DNA of 64,000 bases from contig NZ_AQPF01000003.1 in assembly GCF_009846745.1 (NCBI RefSeq), positions 124,001 through 188,000 on the forward strand. The letters are read 5' to 3'. The stretch comes from Alloalcanivorax xiamenensis. GTDB lineage: Bacteria; Pseudomonadota; Gammaproteobacteria; Pseudomonadales; Alcanivoracaceae. Below are positions 52,801 through 61,722 of this stretch, piece by piece. Made by a program: the position numbers and the translations under genes. Within the stretch, counting starts at the first letter, position 1; each line of letters opens with the position of its first letter. Below the pieces are notes generated by a model. That model did not search any database. It worked only from the letters and a program-made list of their open reading frames with translations, and was not told where the DNA came from.

Positions 52801-53826
52801 ATGGCGAAACGCAATCTCAACCGGCGACAGCGCTGGCGCATTGAAAAGATCCAGGCCGAGCGCCGCGATCGCATGCAGCGCAAAGCGGAAAAAGAGCAGC
52901 CGGTGGCCACCAACCTCGGTGAGGAACAGTGGGGTACCGTGATCGCCCACTTCGGTGGCCAGGTATTGGTGGAAGCCCAGGACGGCACCCCGGCCCGCTG
53001 TCATTTCCGCGCCAATCTGGAACAACTGGTGGTCGGTGACCGGGTGCTCTGGCACCCGCCACGCAGCGAGGGCACCGGCGTGGTCACCGCCGTGGAGCCG
53101 CGCCATACGGTACTGAAACGCCCGGACAACTACGGCAACCTGAAGCCCGTGGCCGCCAACGTGGACCGCCTTCTGGTGGTGTTCGCCCCGCGCCCGGCGC
53201 CTTCCAGCGCCCTGCTCGACCGCTATCTGGTGGCGGCGGAGCTGTCCGGTATCGAACCGGTGCTGGTGCTGAACAAGACCGATCTGCTGGACGACAACCG
53301 CGATCAGGCCAAGCACATCTGCGCGCTCTACCGCCACCTCGGCTACCAGGTGATCACCTTGTCCGCCCATGGCGACGGCCAGCAGCTGGCCCCCCTGCGC
53401 GCCGCCCTGGCGGATGCCACCAGCGTCTTCGTCGGCCAGTCCGGGGTCGGCAAATCCTCCCTGGTGAATGCCATCCTGCCGGAGGCGGATCTGGCGGTGG
53501 GCGAGATATCGGAGATGTCGGGGCTGGGCCAGCACACCACCACCACCGCCCGTTTGTTCCATTTCCCCAAAGGCGGCCACCTGATCGATTCTCCGGGAAT
53601 TCGCGAATTCGGCCTCTGGCACATCGATGAGCAGGAGCTGTTGCACGGCTATCGGGAACTGTCCGAGCAGGCTGGCCATTGTCGCTTCCGTAACTGCACT
53701 CACCGGCATGAACCCGGCTGCGCACTGCTCGCGGCCGCCCAGAACGATGCGTTCATACACGAACGCCTGCACAACTACTTCCAGATCGCCGACACCCTGG
53801 ACGACGAGGCCCGCGCGCGCTACTGA
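52801..53826 (+). CDS. rsgA: Small ribosomal subunit biogenesis GTPase RsgA
   Basis: 341 aa. N-terminal basic segment and OB fold, a circularly permuted G domain (NKTDLLDDN before GQSGVGKSSLVNAIL, then DSPGIREFGLW) and a C-terminal zinc finger (CRFRNCTHRHEPGCAL). It matures the 30S subunit. Start codon ATG 52801, directly after the repeat element. Confidence 0.97.
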   Translation: MAKRNLNRRQRWRIEKIQAERRDRMQRKAEKEQPVATNLGEEQWGTVIAHFGGQVLVEAQDGTPARCHFRANLEQLVVGDRVLWHPPRSEGTGVVTAVEPRHTVLKRPDNYGNLKPVAANVDRLLVVFAPRPAPSSALLDRYLVAAELSGIEPVLVLNKTDLLDDNRDQAKHICALYRHLGYQVITLSAHGDGQQLAPLRAALADATSVFVGQSGVGKSSLVNAILPEADLAVGEISEMSGLGQHTTTTARLFHFPKGGHLIDSPGIREFGLWHIDEQELLHGYRELSEQAGHCRFRNCTHRHEPGCALLAAAQNDAFIHERLHNYFQIADTLDDEARARY

Positions 53827-53951
53827 GCGATGCCTCGAGATTCCCCCTCCTGGATAAAGGCCGGCGGATATTGGACAATGAAACCCTGTATGAGGCGGTG
53901 AAAATTTATTCACTCCTCCAAATTCCCGACCCACGACTGTTTGATTGACTT

Positions 53952-54770
53952 ATGCCCCTGCCCCTGTTGCTGGAACCCGCCGAACTGGCCAATCACCTTG
54001 ATGATGCCGGGCTGTTGATCGTTGATCTGAGTAAAGAGCAGGTTTACGCCCAGGCCCATGTGCCCGGTGCCGTGCACCTGGACTTCAAACGCCTGCAGAA
54101 GGGCACCCAGCCGGCCCCGGGGCTACTGCCCGACGACGATGCCTTGTCCGACCTGTTCTCCGAACTGGGGCTGACCCCGGACACCCAGGTGGTGGCCTAC
54201 GATGACGAAGGCGGCGGCTGGGCCGGGCGATTGCTGTGGACCCTGGACTACCTTGGCCACGCCCACTACTCCTACCTCAACGGCGGGATCCACGCCTGGC
54301 TGGCGGCGGACCTGCCCACCAGCAGCGAACCCCATACCCCCACACCCAGCGATTATGAGGTCAGCCTGCACAAGGCCGGCGTCAACGTGGACCTGGAGAC
54401 GGTGCTGGCCGAATACCAGAACCCCGACGTGGTGATCTGGGACGCCCGCTCCGAGGAGGAGTACGCGGGCATCCGCGCCTTTGCCCAGAAAGGCGGCCAC
54501 ATTCCTGGCGCGGTGCACTATGAGTGGACCGACGCCATGGACAAGAACGATCACCTGCGGGTGCGCGACCTGGATACCCTGCGCCGGGAACTGGCCGCCC
54601 AGGGTATCACCGCCGACCGCCGGGTGATCACCCACTGCCAGACCCACCACCGCTCCAGCTTTACCTGGCTGGTGGGCAAGCTGCTGGGGTTCCCTCATAT
54701 CGCCGGCTACGCCGGTTCCTGGGCGGAATGGGGCAATCACCCCGACACCCCGTTCGAAAAGTCCGAATAA
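53952..54770 (+). CDS. Tandem-rhodanese sulfurtransferase (SseA-like)
   Basis: 272 aa with two rhodanese domains. The N-terminal one is inactive (about 1-125, AHVPGAVHLDFKRLQ; ends at GGIHAWLAADLP). The C-terminal one carries the active-site loop VITHCQTHHRSSFTWL with Cys near 234. The loop (CQTHHRS) differs from the CG(S/T)GVTA of thiosulfate/3-mercaptopyruvate enzymes, so the donor is uncertain. It lies 19 bp upstream of psd. Confidence 0.9.
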   Translation: MPLPLLLEPAELANHLDDAGLLIVDLSKEQVYAQAHVPGAVHLDFKRLQKGTQPAPGLLPDDDALSDLFSELGLTPDTQVVAYDDEGGGWAGRLLWTLDYLGHAHYSYLNGGIHAWLAADLPTSSEPHTPTPSDYEVSLHKAGVNVDLETVLAEYQNPDVVIWDARSEEEYAGIRAFAQKGGHIPGAVHYEWTDAMDKNDHLRVRDLDTLRRELAAQGITADRRVITHCQTHHRSSFTWLVGKLLGFPHIAGYAGSWAEWGNHPDTPFEKSE

Positions 54771-54795
54771 CAACCGACCGCATTCCGAGGTGCTC

Positions 54796-55656
54796 TTGAA
54801 GGACTTATGGCAACGTCTGTTCGTCGCTCTGCAATATCTGCTGCCCCACCACGCCTTGTCACGATTGGTGGGCATTCTGGCCCGCAGTGAAACACCCTGG
54901 GTGAAGGACACTTTCATTGGTTTGTTCATCCGCCGTTTTCAGGTCGATCTGTCCGAGGCGGAGATCACCGAAGCCGGGCGCTATCCCCATTTCAACGCGT
55001 TCTTTACCCGAGCCCTGCGCGACGGCGCCAGACCATTGCCGGAACAGGCCGATGCCATCGCCTGCCCGGCGGACGGCACCATCAGCCAACTTGGCGCCAT
55101 CGAAGGCGACCGTATCTTCCAGGCCAAGGGACACAACTACAGCCTGTTCCAGCTACTGGGGGGCGACCATGACCTGGCCACGGAATTCCTCGGCGGCCAG
55201 TTCGCCACCGTTTATTTATCGCCAAAGGATTATCACCGGGTGCATATGCCCGCCACCGGCACCCTGCGGGAAACCCGCTATGTGCCGGGTCGACTGTTCT
55301 CGGTGAATCAGGCCACCACCGAACGGGTGCCCGGCCTGTTCGCCCGCAACGAACGGCTGGTGTGCGTTTTCGATACCGGGCAAGGCCCGATGGCGGTGAT
55401 TCTGGTGGGTGCCATGATCGTCGCCGGCATCGAGACGGTGTTCTCCGGCCAGGTCACGCCCCTGCCCCGCCGGGTGACGCACGGCGACTACCGGAATCGT
55501 CAGCCGATCACGCTGCAACGCGGCGAGGAACTGGGTCGTTTCCTGCTGGGCTCCACCGCCATTGTGCTGTTCGCCCGTGGCCACGCGGAATTCGATGCCG
55601 CCCTGAGCGCCGAAAGCCCGGTGCGCATGGGACAGATGATGGGGACGCTGCGCTAG
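54796..55656 (+). CDS. psd: Phosphatidylserine decarboxylase proenzyme
   Basis: Makes phosphatidylethanolamine at the inner membrane; 286 aa. ARPLPEQADAIACPADGTISQLG, YLSPKDYHRVHMPATGTLRETRYVPGRLFSVN and the self-cleavage LGST (FLLGSTAIVLF) that yields the pyruvoyl group. No ATG fits. TTG 54796 is 5 nt after GAGG; GTG 54790 is possible but overlaps that site. It follows the rhodanese gene and faces the kinase gene. Confidence 0.95.
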   Translation: MKDLWQRLFVALQYLLPHHALSRLVGILARSETPWVKDTFIGLFIRRFQVDLSEAEITEAGRYPHFNAFFTRALRDGARPLPEQADAIACPADGTISQLGAIEGDRIFQAKGHNYSLFQLLGGDHDLATEFLGGQFATVYLSPKDYHRVHMPATGTLRETRYVPGRLFSVNQATTERVPGLFARNERLVCVFDTGQGPMAVILVGAMIVAGIETVFSGQVTPLPRRVTHGDYRNRQPITLQRGEELGRFLLGSTAIVLFARGHAEFDAALSAESPVRMGQMMGTLR

Positions 55657-55671
55657 CGCCCCACGGCCCGG

Positions 55672-57582
55672 TTATTCCGCCAGCGGCAGGCGGATCACCA
55701 GGGTGAAGCCCTGCCCTTCGCCGGCGCTTTCCGCCCAGATCCGTCCGCCGCTCTGTTCGATCATCACCCGCGCCATCGCCAGAGACAGGCCAAACCCGTC
55801 CTCGTGATGGCGTGAACCCATGATGAAGAAGGGTTCGAACAGACTCTCCAACTGATCCGTGCCGACACCGCTTCCGTTATCACGCATGCGGATTTCGCCC
55901 ACGCCATCCAGGCGCTGACTACTGATATCGATGTCCTCTCCGGCGGGACTGAAACGGATGGCGTTGTCCAGCGCCATCGCCAGCACCTCTTGCAGCTCGC
56001 TCTCGTTGGCACGCACTCGCAGCCTCTCCGACACCCGGTTCCGCACCGTCAGTCCGCGCTGCTCGAGACACTCGACACGGCTGGTGGTGAGCGCTTCCAC
56101 TAACCAGTAAGGGTCGCACACGGTGATCAGCGTGGGGCTCTCCCGGTCCGACAGGTCGAAATAGCGCAACGACGTGCTCACCAGTCCCATCAAACGCTGC
56201 TGCCCCTTGCGCACCAGATTCCAGGTATCACGGCGGTCATCCTCTTCGCTCAGAGTATCCGCCGCGCCCAGCCAGTTGATGGGGGTGTTCAATTCGTGGC
56301 TGACGTACTGCAGGAAGGTGGATTTGTCCCGGTTCACACGTTCCATTTCCGCCACATGGCGTTCCAGGTTGCGGCGGGATTCCTCGAACAGACTGTTGCG
56401 TTCACGTTCCAGGAAGCGAATGCGGTCCCCCAGCGCCAGCGACAGCATTACCACCACCCACAACGTGGCCAGATGCGGCAGGATGGTGATGAAGGAGGTA
56501 TAGGGCAGCCAGCCGACGATACCGAGGATGAAAATAAACACCAGCAGCATGAACACCCACCAGGCCAGCACGAACAAGCGCGCCGCCCGGTATCCCTGGG
56601 ATAGAACCATCCAGCCAAGCCAGCTGAACAACACCACGGTGACCCCCACCAGAGCGGTGGACAAATAATAGGACCAGGGTGGCGCGATCATCAGTTGCAC
56701 CACCAGCAGCACCAGCGCGCCGATCAGATAGTGCCGCAACACACGGTCGTAGCGCGGAAAGCGCACGCGCAATTCCAGGAAGGCCCGGGAGTACATGGCC
56801 AGCGCCGGACAACTGATGTAAATGCCAAGCCAGTAATATTCATTGAGCTTGGGCCACATCGGCCAGACAAACTGCAAACCGAAGCCATTGATATTGAGGA
56901 TGAAGATCACCATCCCCACCAGGAAAGCCACGAAATACAGATACACCGGCTCCCGCAGCGACAATGCCAATAGCGCGTTGTAGATCACCATGATCAGCAA
57001 ACACCCATAGAACACTCCGTAGAGCAGGGTATCCCGATAGGTGTATTCCACCAGCCCGGTGCTGTTGTAGAGCACCGGCGACAGATTGATCGCTCCCTTG
57101 CCGCTGACTTTCACATAAAAGGTGCGCGGCCCGGTCTGGTCGGTGTCCAGTGGAAAGATAAAGGCCCGGTGATTCATCATCCGCATGTGGAACGGCAACG
57201 TGTCCCCCATGGCCACTTCATCGTAGCCACCATCCGGGCGCGGTGCGTACAGAGTGATGTGATCGAGAATCGGGTAGCGCTCCACCAAATACCAGCTCTG
57301 GTCCGTCACCTTGCTGGTGTCGAGCGTGAACCGCAGCCAGATCACGCTGCTGGTAAAACCGAAGTTGGGCTCCTCCGCCGTATTGACGGTAAAGCGGCTG
57401 GAAAAATCCTCACGCACTTGAGACAAATCCCACTGCCCCTCGGGATCCACCAGTACATCCATGGATTTGGCCACCGCCACCTCATTCCGGTGGCCATCCG
57501 GCACCACCACCGGCGCGGCCCAAAGCCGCGCGGCGCACAGAGCCAGCCCCAGGAACAGCAGGAAGTTACGGAACTTTACCAA
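55672..57582 (-). CDS. 7TMR-DISM sensor histidine kinase (orphan)
   Basis: 636 aa. Signal peptide; periplasmic 7TMR-DISMED2 sensing domain (about 35-170, FGFTSSVIWLRFTLDTS; WYLVERYPILDHITLYAP); seven membrane helices (about 185-385); a coiled linker; a HisKA-like segment with FLQYVSHELNTPINWL (phospho-His); and HATPase_c (NAIRFSPAGEDI; MRDNGSGVG; GFGLSLAMARVMIEQSGG). No receiver domain and no response-regulator gene in the window. DISMED2 folds resemble carbohydrate-binding domains, so a sugar or cell-wall ligand is possible. Convergent with psd. Confidence 0.92.
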   Translation of the reverse strand: MVKFRNFLLFLGLALCAARLWAAPVVVPDGHRNEVAVAKSMDVLVDPEGQWDLSQVREDFSSRFTVNTAEEPNFGFTSSVIWLRFTLDTSKVTDQSWYLVERYPILDHITLYAPRPDGGYDEVAMGDTLPFHMRMMNHRAFIFPLDTDQTGPRTFYVKVSGKGAINLSPVLYNSTGLVEYTYRDTLLYGVFYGCLLIMVIYNALLALSLREPVYLYFVAFLVGMVIFILNINGFGLQFVWPMWPKLNEYYWLGIYISCPALAMYSRAFLELRVRFPRYDRVLRHYLIGALVLLVVQLMIAPPWSYYLSTALVGVTVVLFSWLGWMVLSQGYRAARLFVLAWWVFMLLVFIFILGIVGWLPYTSFITILPHLATLWVVVMLSLALGDRIRFLERERNSLFEESRRNLERHVAEMERVNRDKSTFLQYVSHELNTPINWLGAADTLSEEDDRRDTWNLVRKGQQRLMGLVSTSLRYFDLSDRESPTLITVCDPYWLVEALTTSRVECLEQRGLTVRNRVSERLRVRANESELQEVLAMALDNAIRFSPAGEDIDISSQRLDGVGEIRMRDNGSGVGTDQLESLFEPFFIMGSRHHEDGFGLSLAMARVMIEQSGGRIWAESAGEGQGFTLVIRLPLAE

Positions 57583-57702
57583 TCGTCGTTCCCCAAATGG
57601 TCATAAGAGCCTGGCCATTACGCCACCGCCTTGCCCGTATTGGAGGTAGAATACCGGCAGCGCGTCACCGCCGTCTTGTCCAATACCTCAAAAGTGCCGA
57701 AG

Positions 57703-57745
57703 GCGATTTTCTCAATGGCCCACGGCGGCCATCAGGCAAAAATCG
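57703..57745. other. Imperfect long inverted repeat in the kinase-asmA spacer
   Basis: GCGATTTT...ATGGCC on the left pairs with GGCCAT...AAAAATCGC on the right around CACGGC. The 309-bp divergent spacer 57583-57891 also contains GTTATCATC three times (about 57787, 57797 and 57848). I see no gene there; these could be operators or a short structured leader. Confidence 0.45.
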
Positions 57746-57891
57746 CTCCACCGCGGCGGCACAAACGCCACGGCCCGGGCTCAAAAGGTTATCATCGTTA
57801 TCATGGTGTCGAACGGGCCTGGGCTTCGTTACGATTACACCAACTCGTTATCATCGGGGCCCGAGGGCCCGGGCGCAAGGAGAGCACCGTC

Positions 57892-60132
57892 ATGGGACGT
57901 GCAATCAAGATCATTGTCATCGTAATCCTGGCCGTCGTGGTACTCCTGGCCGCGGCGATTTTCGTCGTCACCCAGGTGATCGACCCCAACGATTTCAAGC
58001 CGCAGATCGAGGAGCAGGCGCGCCAGAACGCCAACCTGGACCTCGCCATTCCCGGCGATCTCTCCTGGCAGTTCTGGCCCTCCCTGGGCGTCAGCCTGGG
58101 CCGCACCGAGGCCCGCATCGCCGATGAGGAAGAACTGTTCGCGGCTCTCGACAATGCCAGTGTCAGCGTCGCCGTGTGGCCCCTGCTGCTCGGCAAGGTG
58201 GAGATGGACGGCGTACTGATCGACGGCCTGGAAGTGAATCTGCGCGAGGATCAGCAAGGCGGCAACTGGGAAAGGATCGGTCCCCGGGGCGAGGCCAGCC
58301 AGGATCAGGCCGGCGAGGAACAGGAAACCGCCAACGGCGGCGAGGAGAGCAGTACCCTCGATATTCCTCTGACGATTCCTTCCGTGGACATCACCAACGG
58401 CCGCATCAGCTATCGCAACGCCACCGATGGCACCGATATTCGCGTCGAGCATTTCAATTTCAACGCCCGCGATGTCAGCCTGGACGAGCCATTTCCGCTG
58501 GAAATGTCGCTTCGCTATCAGGACCAGAGCGACCTGCGCGTGGATCTGAACCTGAAAACCACGCTGGCCGCCGACCTGGATGCCAACCACTTCGTGCTGG
58601 CCCCCATGGTGCTGGACGCCAATATCGCCGGCGCCACCACCCAGCCCGTGGATGTGCACCTGGAACAAGCGTTGGACGTGAACCTGGAGGAGGACAGCGC
58701 CAGTCTCACCAACCTGGTGCTGCAGGCCGCCGGCACGCGCACCACCGGCGAAGCGCGAATTACCGGACTCACCGGCGACATGGTGGTGGCCGGCCAACTC
58801 GACACCGAGCCCTTCAACCTCAACACGGTATTGAAGGCGCTGGGCGAGCCGGCCATCGAGACCCGCGGCGACAGCGCCCTCAACAAAGTGGCGATGAGCG
58901 CCACCCTGTCGGGCCCGGCCAACAGCGTCGTCGCCAACCCTCTCACCGTTACTCTCGATGACAGCACGATTAACGGCAGCGCCGGACTGCGGAACCTGGA
59001 AACCGGCAAGATCGCCTTCGATCTGACCATGGACAAGATCGTGTTGGACCCGTATCTGCCGCCGGAAAGCCCCGCCGAGGACAAACCCGTCGCCGGAGGT
59101 GACGCCGGCAAGAGCGGCGGCGCCTCCAACCTCACCGAAGCGGAACTGATTCCGGTGGAGACCCTGCGCCCGTTACTGCTGGACGGCAAATTCCGCATCG
59201 GCCATCTGACCTTCGAACAAATCGAGGCCAGCGACCTGAGTTTCGCGGTGTCCGCCGCCAATGGTGTACTGAAACTGACCCAGGCCAGCGGCAAGACCCT
59301 GAACGGGGATTTCAACGCCAGCGGCACCCTCAACGTGGCCGGCAAAACCCCTCGGATCAGCGCGCGCACCAAGGTGAATCGCATGCAGATCCAGCCCATC
59401 GCCAAGATGGCCATGAAGGACGACCTGGCCACCGGGCTGTTCAGCATGGACGGCAGTTTCAACGCCAGCGGCAACAGCCAGAAGGCGCTGGTGGAATCCG
59501 CCAAGGGCAACGTCAGTCTGGGCCTGGCCGACGGTACCGTGCGCGGCCTGAATCTGTACAACACCCTGGTGGGCGGCATCAACGATACCCTTGGCGGGCT
59601 CAAGGGACTGACCGCGCTGATTCCCAACCAGGAATCCGGCAAGCTGCCCCCGGTGCTTTCCGAGGACACCAAGATCATCGACCTGACCAGTAAAACGCGG
59701 CTGGACAAACAGGTCGCCTATCTGGAAAGCCTGGACGCCACGCTGGAGAAAGGCACCCTCTCCGGTAATGGCTGGTTCAACATCCTGACCCAGCAGTTCG
59801 ACATGCGCATTGGCATGAAGTCCCCTGAACTGGACGGCGGCAAGTATCTGGGCGACGCCACCTGGCCCCTGCGCTGCCAGGGCAGCCTGGAAAGCAGCCC
59901 GGCCAAATGGTGCGGCCCGGACAGAGACGGCTTCCGCAAGATCGCCCAGCAAGCCGCCACCAATGCCGCCAAGGGCAAATTGAAGGACAAACTCGGCATC
60001 GATGCCGAAGGCGATACCACCGAGGAAGTGCTGAAAAACGCCGCCGGGCAAAAAGCCCGGGAGGAAATCGAGAAGCAGCGCGACAAACTCAACGAAAAAC
60101 TGGGCGACAAACTCAAGGGGCTGTTCAACTGA
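57892..60132 (+). CDS. asmA: AsmA family protein
   Basis: 746 aa. One N-terminal membrane anchor (AIKIIVIVILAVVVLLAAAIFVV), then a long periplasmic AsmA/bridge-type beta-rich region starting DPNDFKPQIEEQARQNANLDLAIPGDLSWQFWPSLGVSLG, with the C-terminal AsmA_2 part (GNVSLGLADGTVRGLNLYNTLVGG) and a helical tail. Relatives are thought to move phospholipids between the membranes. AAGGAG precedes ATG 57892. Its TGA overlaps the likely mutY start. Confidence 0.94.
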   Translation: MGRAIKIIVIVILAVVVLLAAAIFVVTQVIDPNDFKPQIEEQARQNANLDLAIPGDLSWQFWPSLGVSLGRTEARIADEEELFAALDNASVSVAVWPLLLGKVEMDGVLIDGLEVNLREDQQGGNWERIGPRGEASQDQAGEEQETANGGEESSTLDIPLTIPSVDITNGRISYRNATDGTDIRVEHFNFNARDVSLDEPFPLEMSLRYQDQSDLRVDLNLKTTLAADLDANHFVLAPMVLDANIAGATTQPVDVHLEQALDVNLEEDSASLTNLVLQAAGTRTTGEARITGLTGDMVVAGQLDTEPFNLNTVLKALGEPAIETRGDSALNKVAMSATLSGPANSVVANPLTVTLDDSTINGSAGLRNLETGKIAFDLTMDKIVLDPYLPPESPAEDKPVAGGDAGKSGGASNLTEAELIPVETLRPLLLDGKFRIGHLTFEQIEASDLSFAVSAANGVLKLTQASGKTLNGDFNASGTLNVAGKTPRISARTKVNRMQIQPIAKMAMKDDLATGLFSMDGSFNASGNSQKALVESAKGNVSLGLADGTVRGLNLYNTLVGGINDTLGGLKGLTALIPNQESGKLPPVLSEDTKIIDLTSKTRLDKQVAYLESLDATLEKGTLSGNGWFNILTQQFDMRIGMKSPELDGGKYLGDATWPLRCQGSLESSPAKWCGPDRDGFRKIAQQAATNAAKGKLKDKLGIDAEGDTTEEVLKNAAGQKAREEIEKQRDKLNEKLGDKLKGLFN

Positions 60133-61199
60133 GTACCGCGACCACCGCCTTCAGTGACGCCGTGCTGGCCTGGTACGACCAGCACGGCCGCAAGGATCTG
60201 CCCTGGCAGCATCCCCGCACCCCTTACCGGGTGTGGGTGTCGGAAATCATGCTGCAGCAGACCCAGGTGATCACCGTCATCGACTACTTCCAGCGTTTCA
60301 TGGAGGTTTTCCCGGATGTGCATAGCCTGGCCACCGCCGAGGTGGATCAGGTGCTGCATCTGTGGACCGGGCTGGGCTACTACGCCCGTGCCCGCAATCT
60401 GCACAAAGCGGCCCGGCAACTGGTCGATGACCATGGTGGCGAGTTCCCGCAAACCGTGGAGGACGTGGCCACCCTGCCCGGTATCGGCCGCTCCACCGCC
60501 GGCGCCATCCTGGCGCAAAGCCGTGGCGTGCGCGCGCCGATCCTGGATGGCAACGTGAAACGGGTACTGACCCGTCTGCACGCGGTGGCCGGCTGGCCCG
60601 GCCAGAAAGCGGTGGAGAACCGGCTCTGGGAACTGGCCGAGCACTATACGCCGCATCAGCGCCTGGCGGACTATACCCAGGCGATGATGGATCTGGGCGC
60701 CACGCTGTGCACGCGGCGACGTCCGGCCTGCGGCGAATGTCCGCTGCACCGGCGCTGCCAGGCCCACACCGACGGCAACCCCGAGCAGTTTCCCGGACGC
60801 AAGCCGGCCAAGACCAAGCCGGTTCGCCAGGCCCGTATGCTGATCCTGCAAAGTGACGATGGCAGCGTCTGGCTGGAGCCGCGCCCACCCAGCGGCATTT
60901 GGGGCGGCCTTTGGTGTTTCCCCCAGCAGGACCCGGAGGAATCACCGGAGAACGTGCTGACACAACGGGGCCTGACCGAACGCCATCGGGAAACCCTGAC
61001 GCCGTTCCGGCACACCTTCAGCCATTTTCACCTGGACGTGGAGCCGGCGCTGATTCAGGTGGCGGGCACCGGTGCCCGACTGGAGGAAGAGCATGGGCGC
61101 TGGGTGGATCCCGATGCTCCCGGCGAGTTGGGCCTGGCCGCCCCGGTAAAAAAATTGCTCAGTGGGCTGCGTCAACCGCGCCAACAGAGCATGCTGTAA
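60129..61199 (+). CDS. mutY: Adenine DNA glycosylase
   Basis: Removes A opposite 8-oxoG; 356 aa if it starts at CTG 60129, which overlaps the asmA stop as CTGA, 8 nt after AAGGGG. The N-terminus STATTAFSDAVLAWYDQHGRKDLPWQ then matches the family; GTG 60162 is the only later alternative and would clip it. EIMLQQTQVITVIDYFQRF, a helix-hairpin-helix with LPGIGRSTAGAILA and the catalytic Asp (GNVKRVLTRL), a 4Fe-4S cluster (CTRRRPACGECPLHRRC) and a NUDIX-like C-terminal domain are present. Confidence 0.93.
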   Translation: MSTATTAFSDAVLAWYDQHGRKDLPWQHPRTPYRVWVSEIMLQQTQVITVIDYFQRFMEVFPDVHSLATAEVDQVLHLWTGLGYYARARNLHKAARQLVDDHGGEFPQTVEDVATLPGIGRSTAGAILAQSRGVRAPILDGNVKRVLTRLHAVAGWPGQKAVENRLWELAEHYTPHQRLADYTQAMMDLGATLCTRRRPACGECPLHRRCQAHTDGNPEQFPGRKPAKTKPVRQARMLILQSDDGSVWLEPRPPSGIWGGLWCFPQQDPEESPENVLTQRGLTERHRETLTPFRHTFSHFHLDVEPALIQVAGTGARLEEEHGRWVDPDAPGELGLAAPVKKLLSGLRQPRQQSML

Positions 61200-61230
61200 C
61201 CTGAAAACCCTGAACCATCTTGAGGATGCC

Positions 61231-61515
61231 ATGACCCGCACCGTATTCTGTCGTAAATATCAGGAACGTCTGGAAGGCCTGGACCGGCCTCCCTTTCCTG
61301 GCGCCAAGGGCCAGGACATTTACGACCATGTGTCACGCAAGGCCTGGCAGGAATGGCTGCAACATCAGACCTTGCTGATCAACGAGAAACATCTCAACGT
61401 GATGGACCCCAAGGCGCGCGCCTTCCTCGACGAACAACGTGATCGTTTTTTCAACAACGAAAACGTGGAACAAGCGGAAGGCTACACCCCGCCTTCGGAA
61501 GAAAATGACCAATAA
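61231..61515 (+). CDS. yggX: Oxidative damage protection / Fe(2+)-trafficking protein YggX
   Basis: 94 aa. MTRTVFCRKYQERLEGLDRPPFPG, then WQEWLQHQTLLINEKHLNVMDPKARAFL, the whole conserved family pattern with its single N-terminal Cys. It protects Fe-S enzymes from oxidants. ATG 61231 follows TGAGGA. Immediately downstream of mutY, the usual order. Confidence 0.97.
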   Translation: MTRTVFCRKYQERLEGLDRPPFPGAKGQDIYDHVSRKAWQEWLQHQTLLINEKHLNVMDPKARAFLDEQRDRFFNNENVEQAEGYTPPSEENDQ

Positions 61516-61525
61516 ATAACCGCAC

Positions 61526-61554
61526 TTGACGACGCCCAACGGAGTCGCTTTAAT
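61526..61554 (+). promoter_or_regulatory. Sigma-70 promoter of tRNA-Phe
   Basis: TTGACG (61526-61531), 17-bp spacer, TTTAAT (61549-61554), then a GC-rich discriminator (ACGCGCC). Confidence 0.65.
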
Positions 61555-61566
61555 ACGCGCCCTGAC

Positions 61567-61642
61567 GCCCGGATAGCTCAGTCGGTAGAGCAGGGGATTG
61601 AAAATCCCCGTGTCGGTGGTTCGATTCCGCCTCCGGGCACCA
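61567..61642 (+). tRNA. tRNA-Phe, anticodon GAA
   Basis: 76 nt with encoded CCA. Acceptor GCCCGGA/TCCGGGC, D-arm AGCTCAGTCGGTAGAGC, anticodon stem GGGGA/TCCCC around TTGAAAA, T-arm GGTTCGATTCC. Confidence 0.97.
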
Positions 61643-61645
61643 TAC

Positions 61646-61681
61646 AAAAAAGCCTCGCTCGCAAGAGCGGGGCTTTTTTTT
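61646..61681 (+). terminator. Terminator after tRNA-Phe
   Basis: AAGCCTCGCTC-GCAA-GAGCGGGGCTT with a T-run of eight. A 22-bp repeat copy (61683-61704) follows directly. Confidence 0.9.
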
Positions 61682-61682
61682 G

Positions 61683-61704
61683 GTTCATCGCGGTTTAGCG
61701 GGAA
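61683..61704 (+). repeat. Single copy of the 22-bp repeat found at 247 and 506
   Basis: TCATCGCGG and AGCGGGAA blocks match the two inverted copies that bound the element at 247-527 (20 of 22 positions with each). Confidence 0.55.
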
Positions 61705-61722
61705 GTTTCGCTCCAGGAGAAA

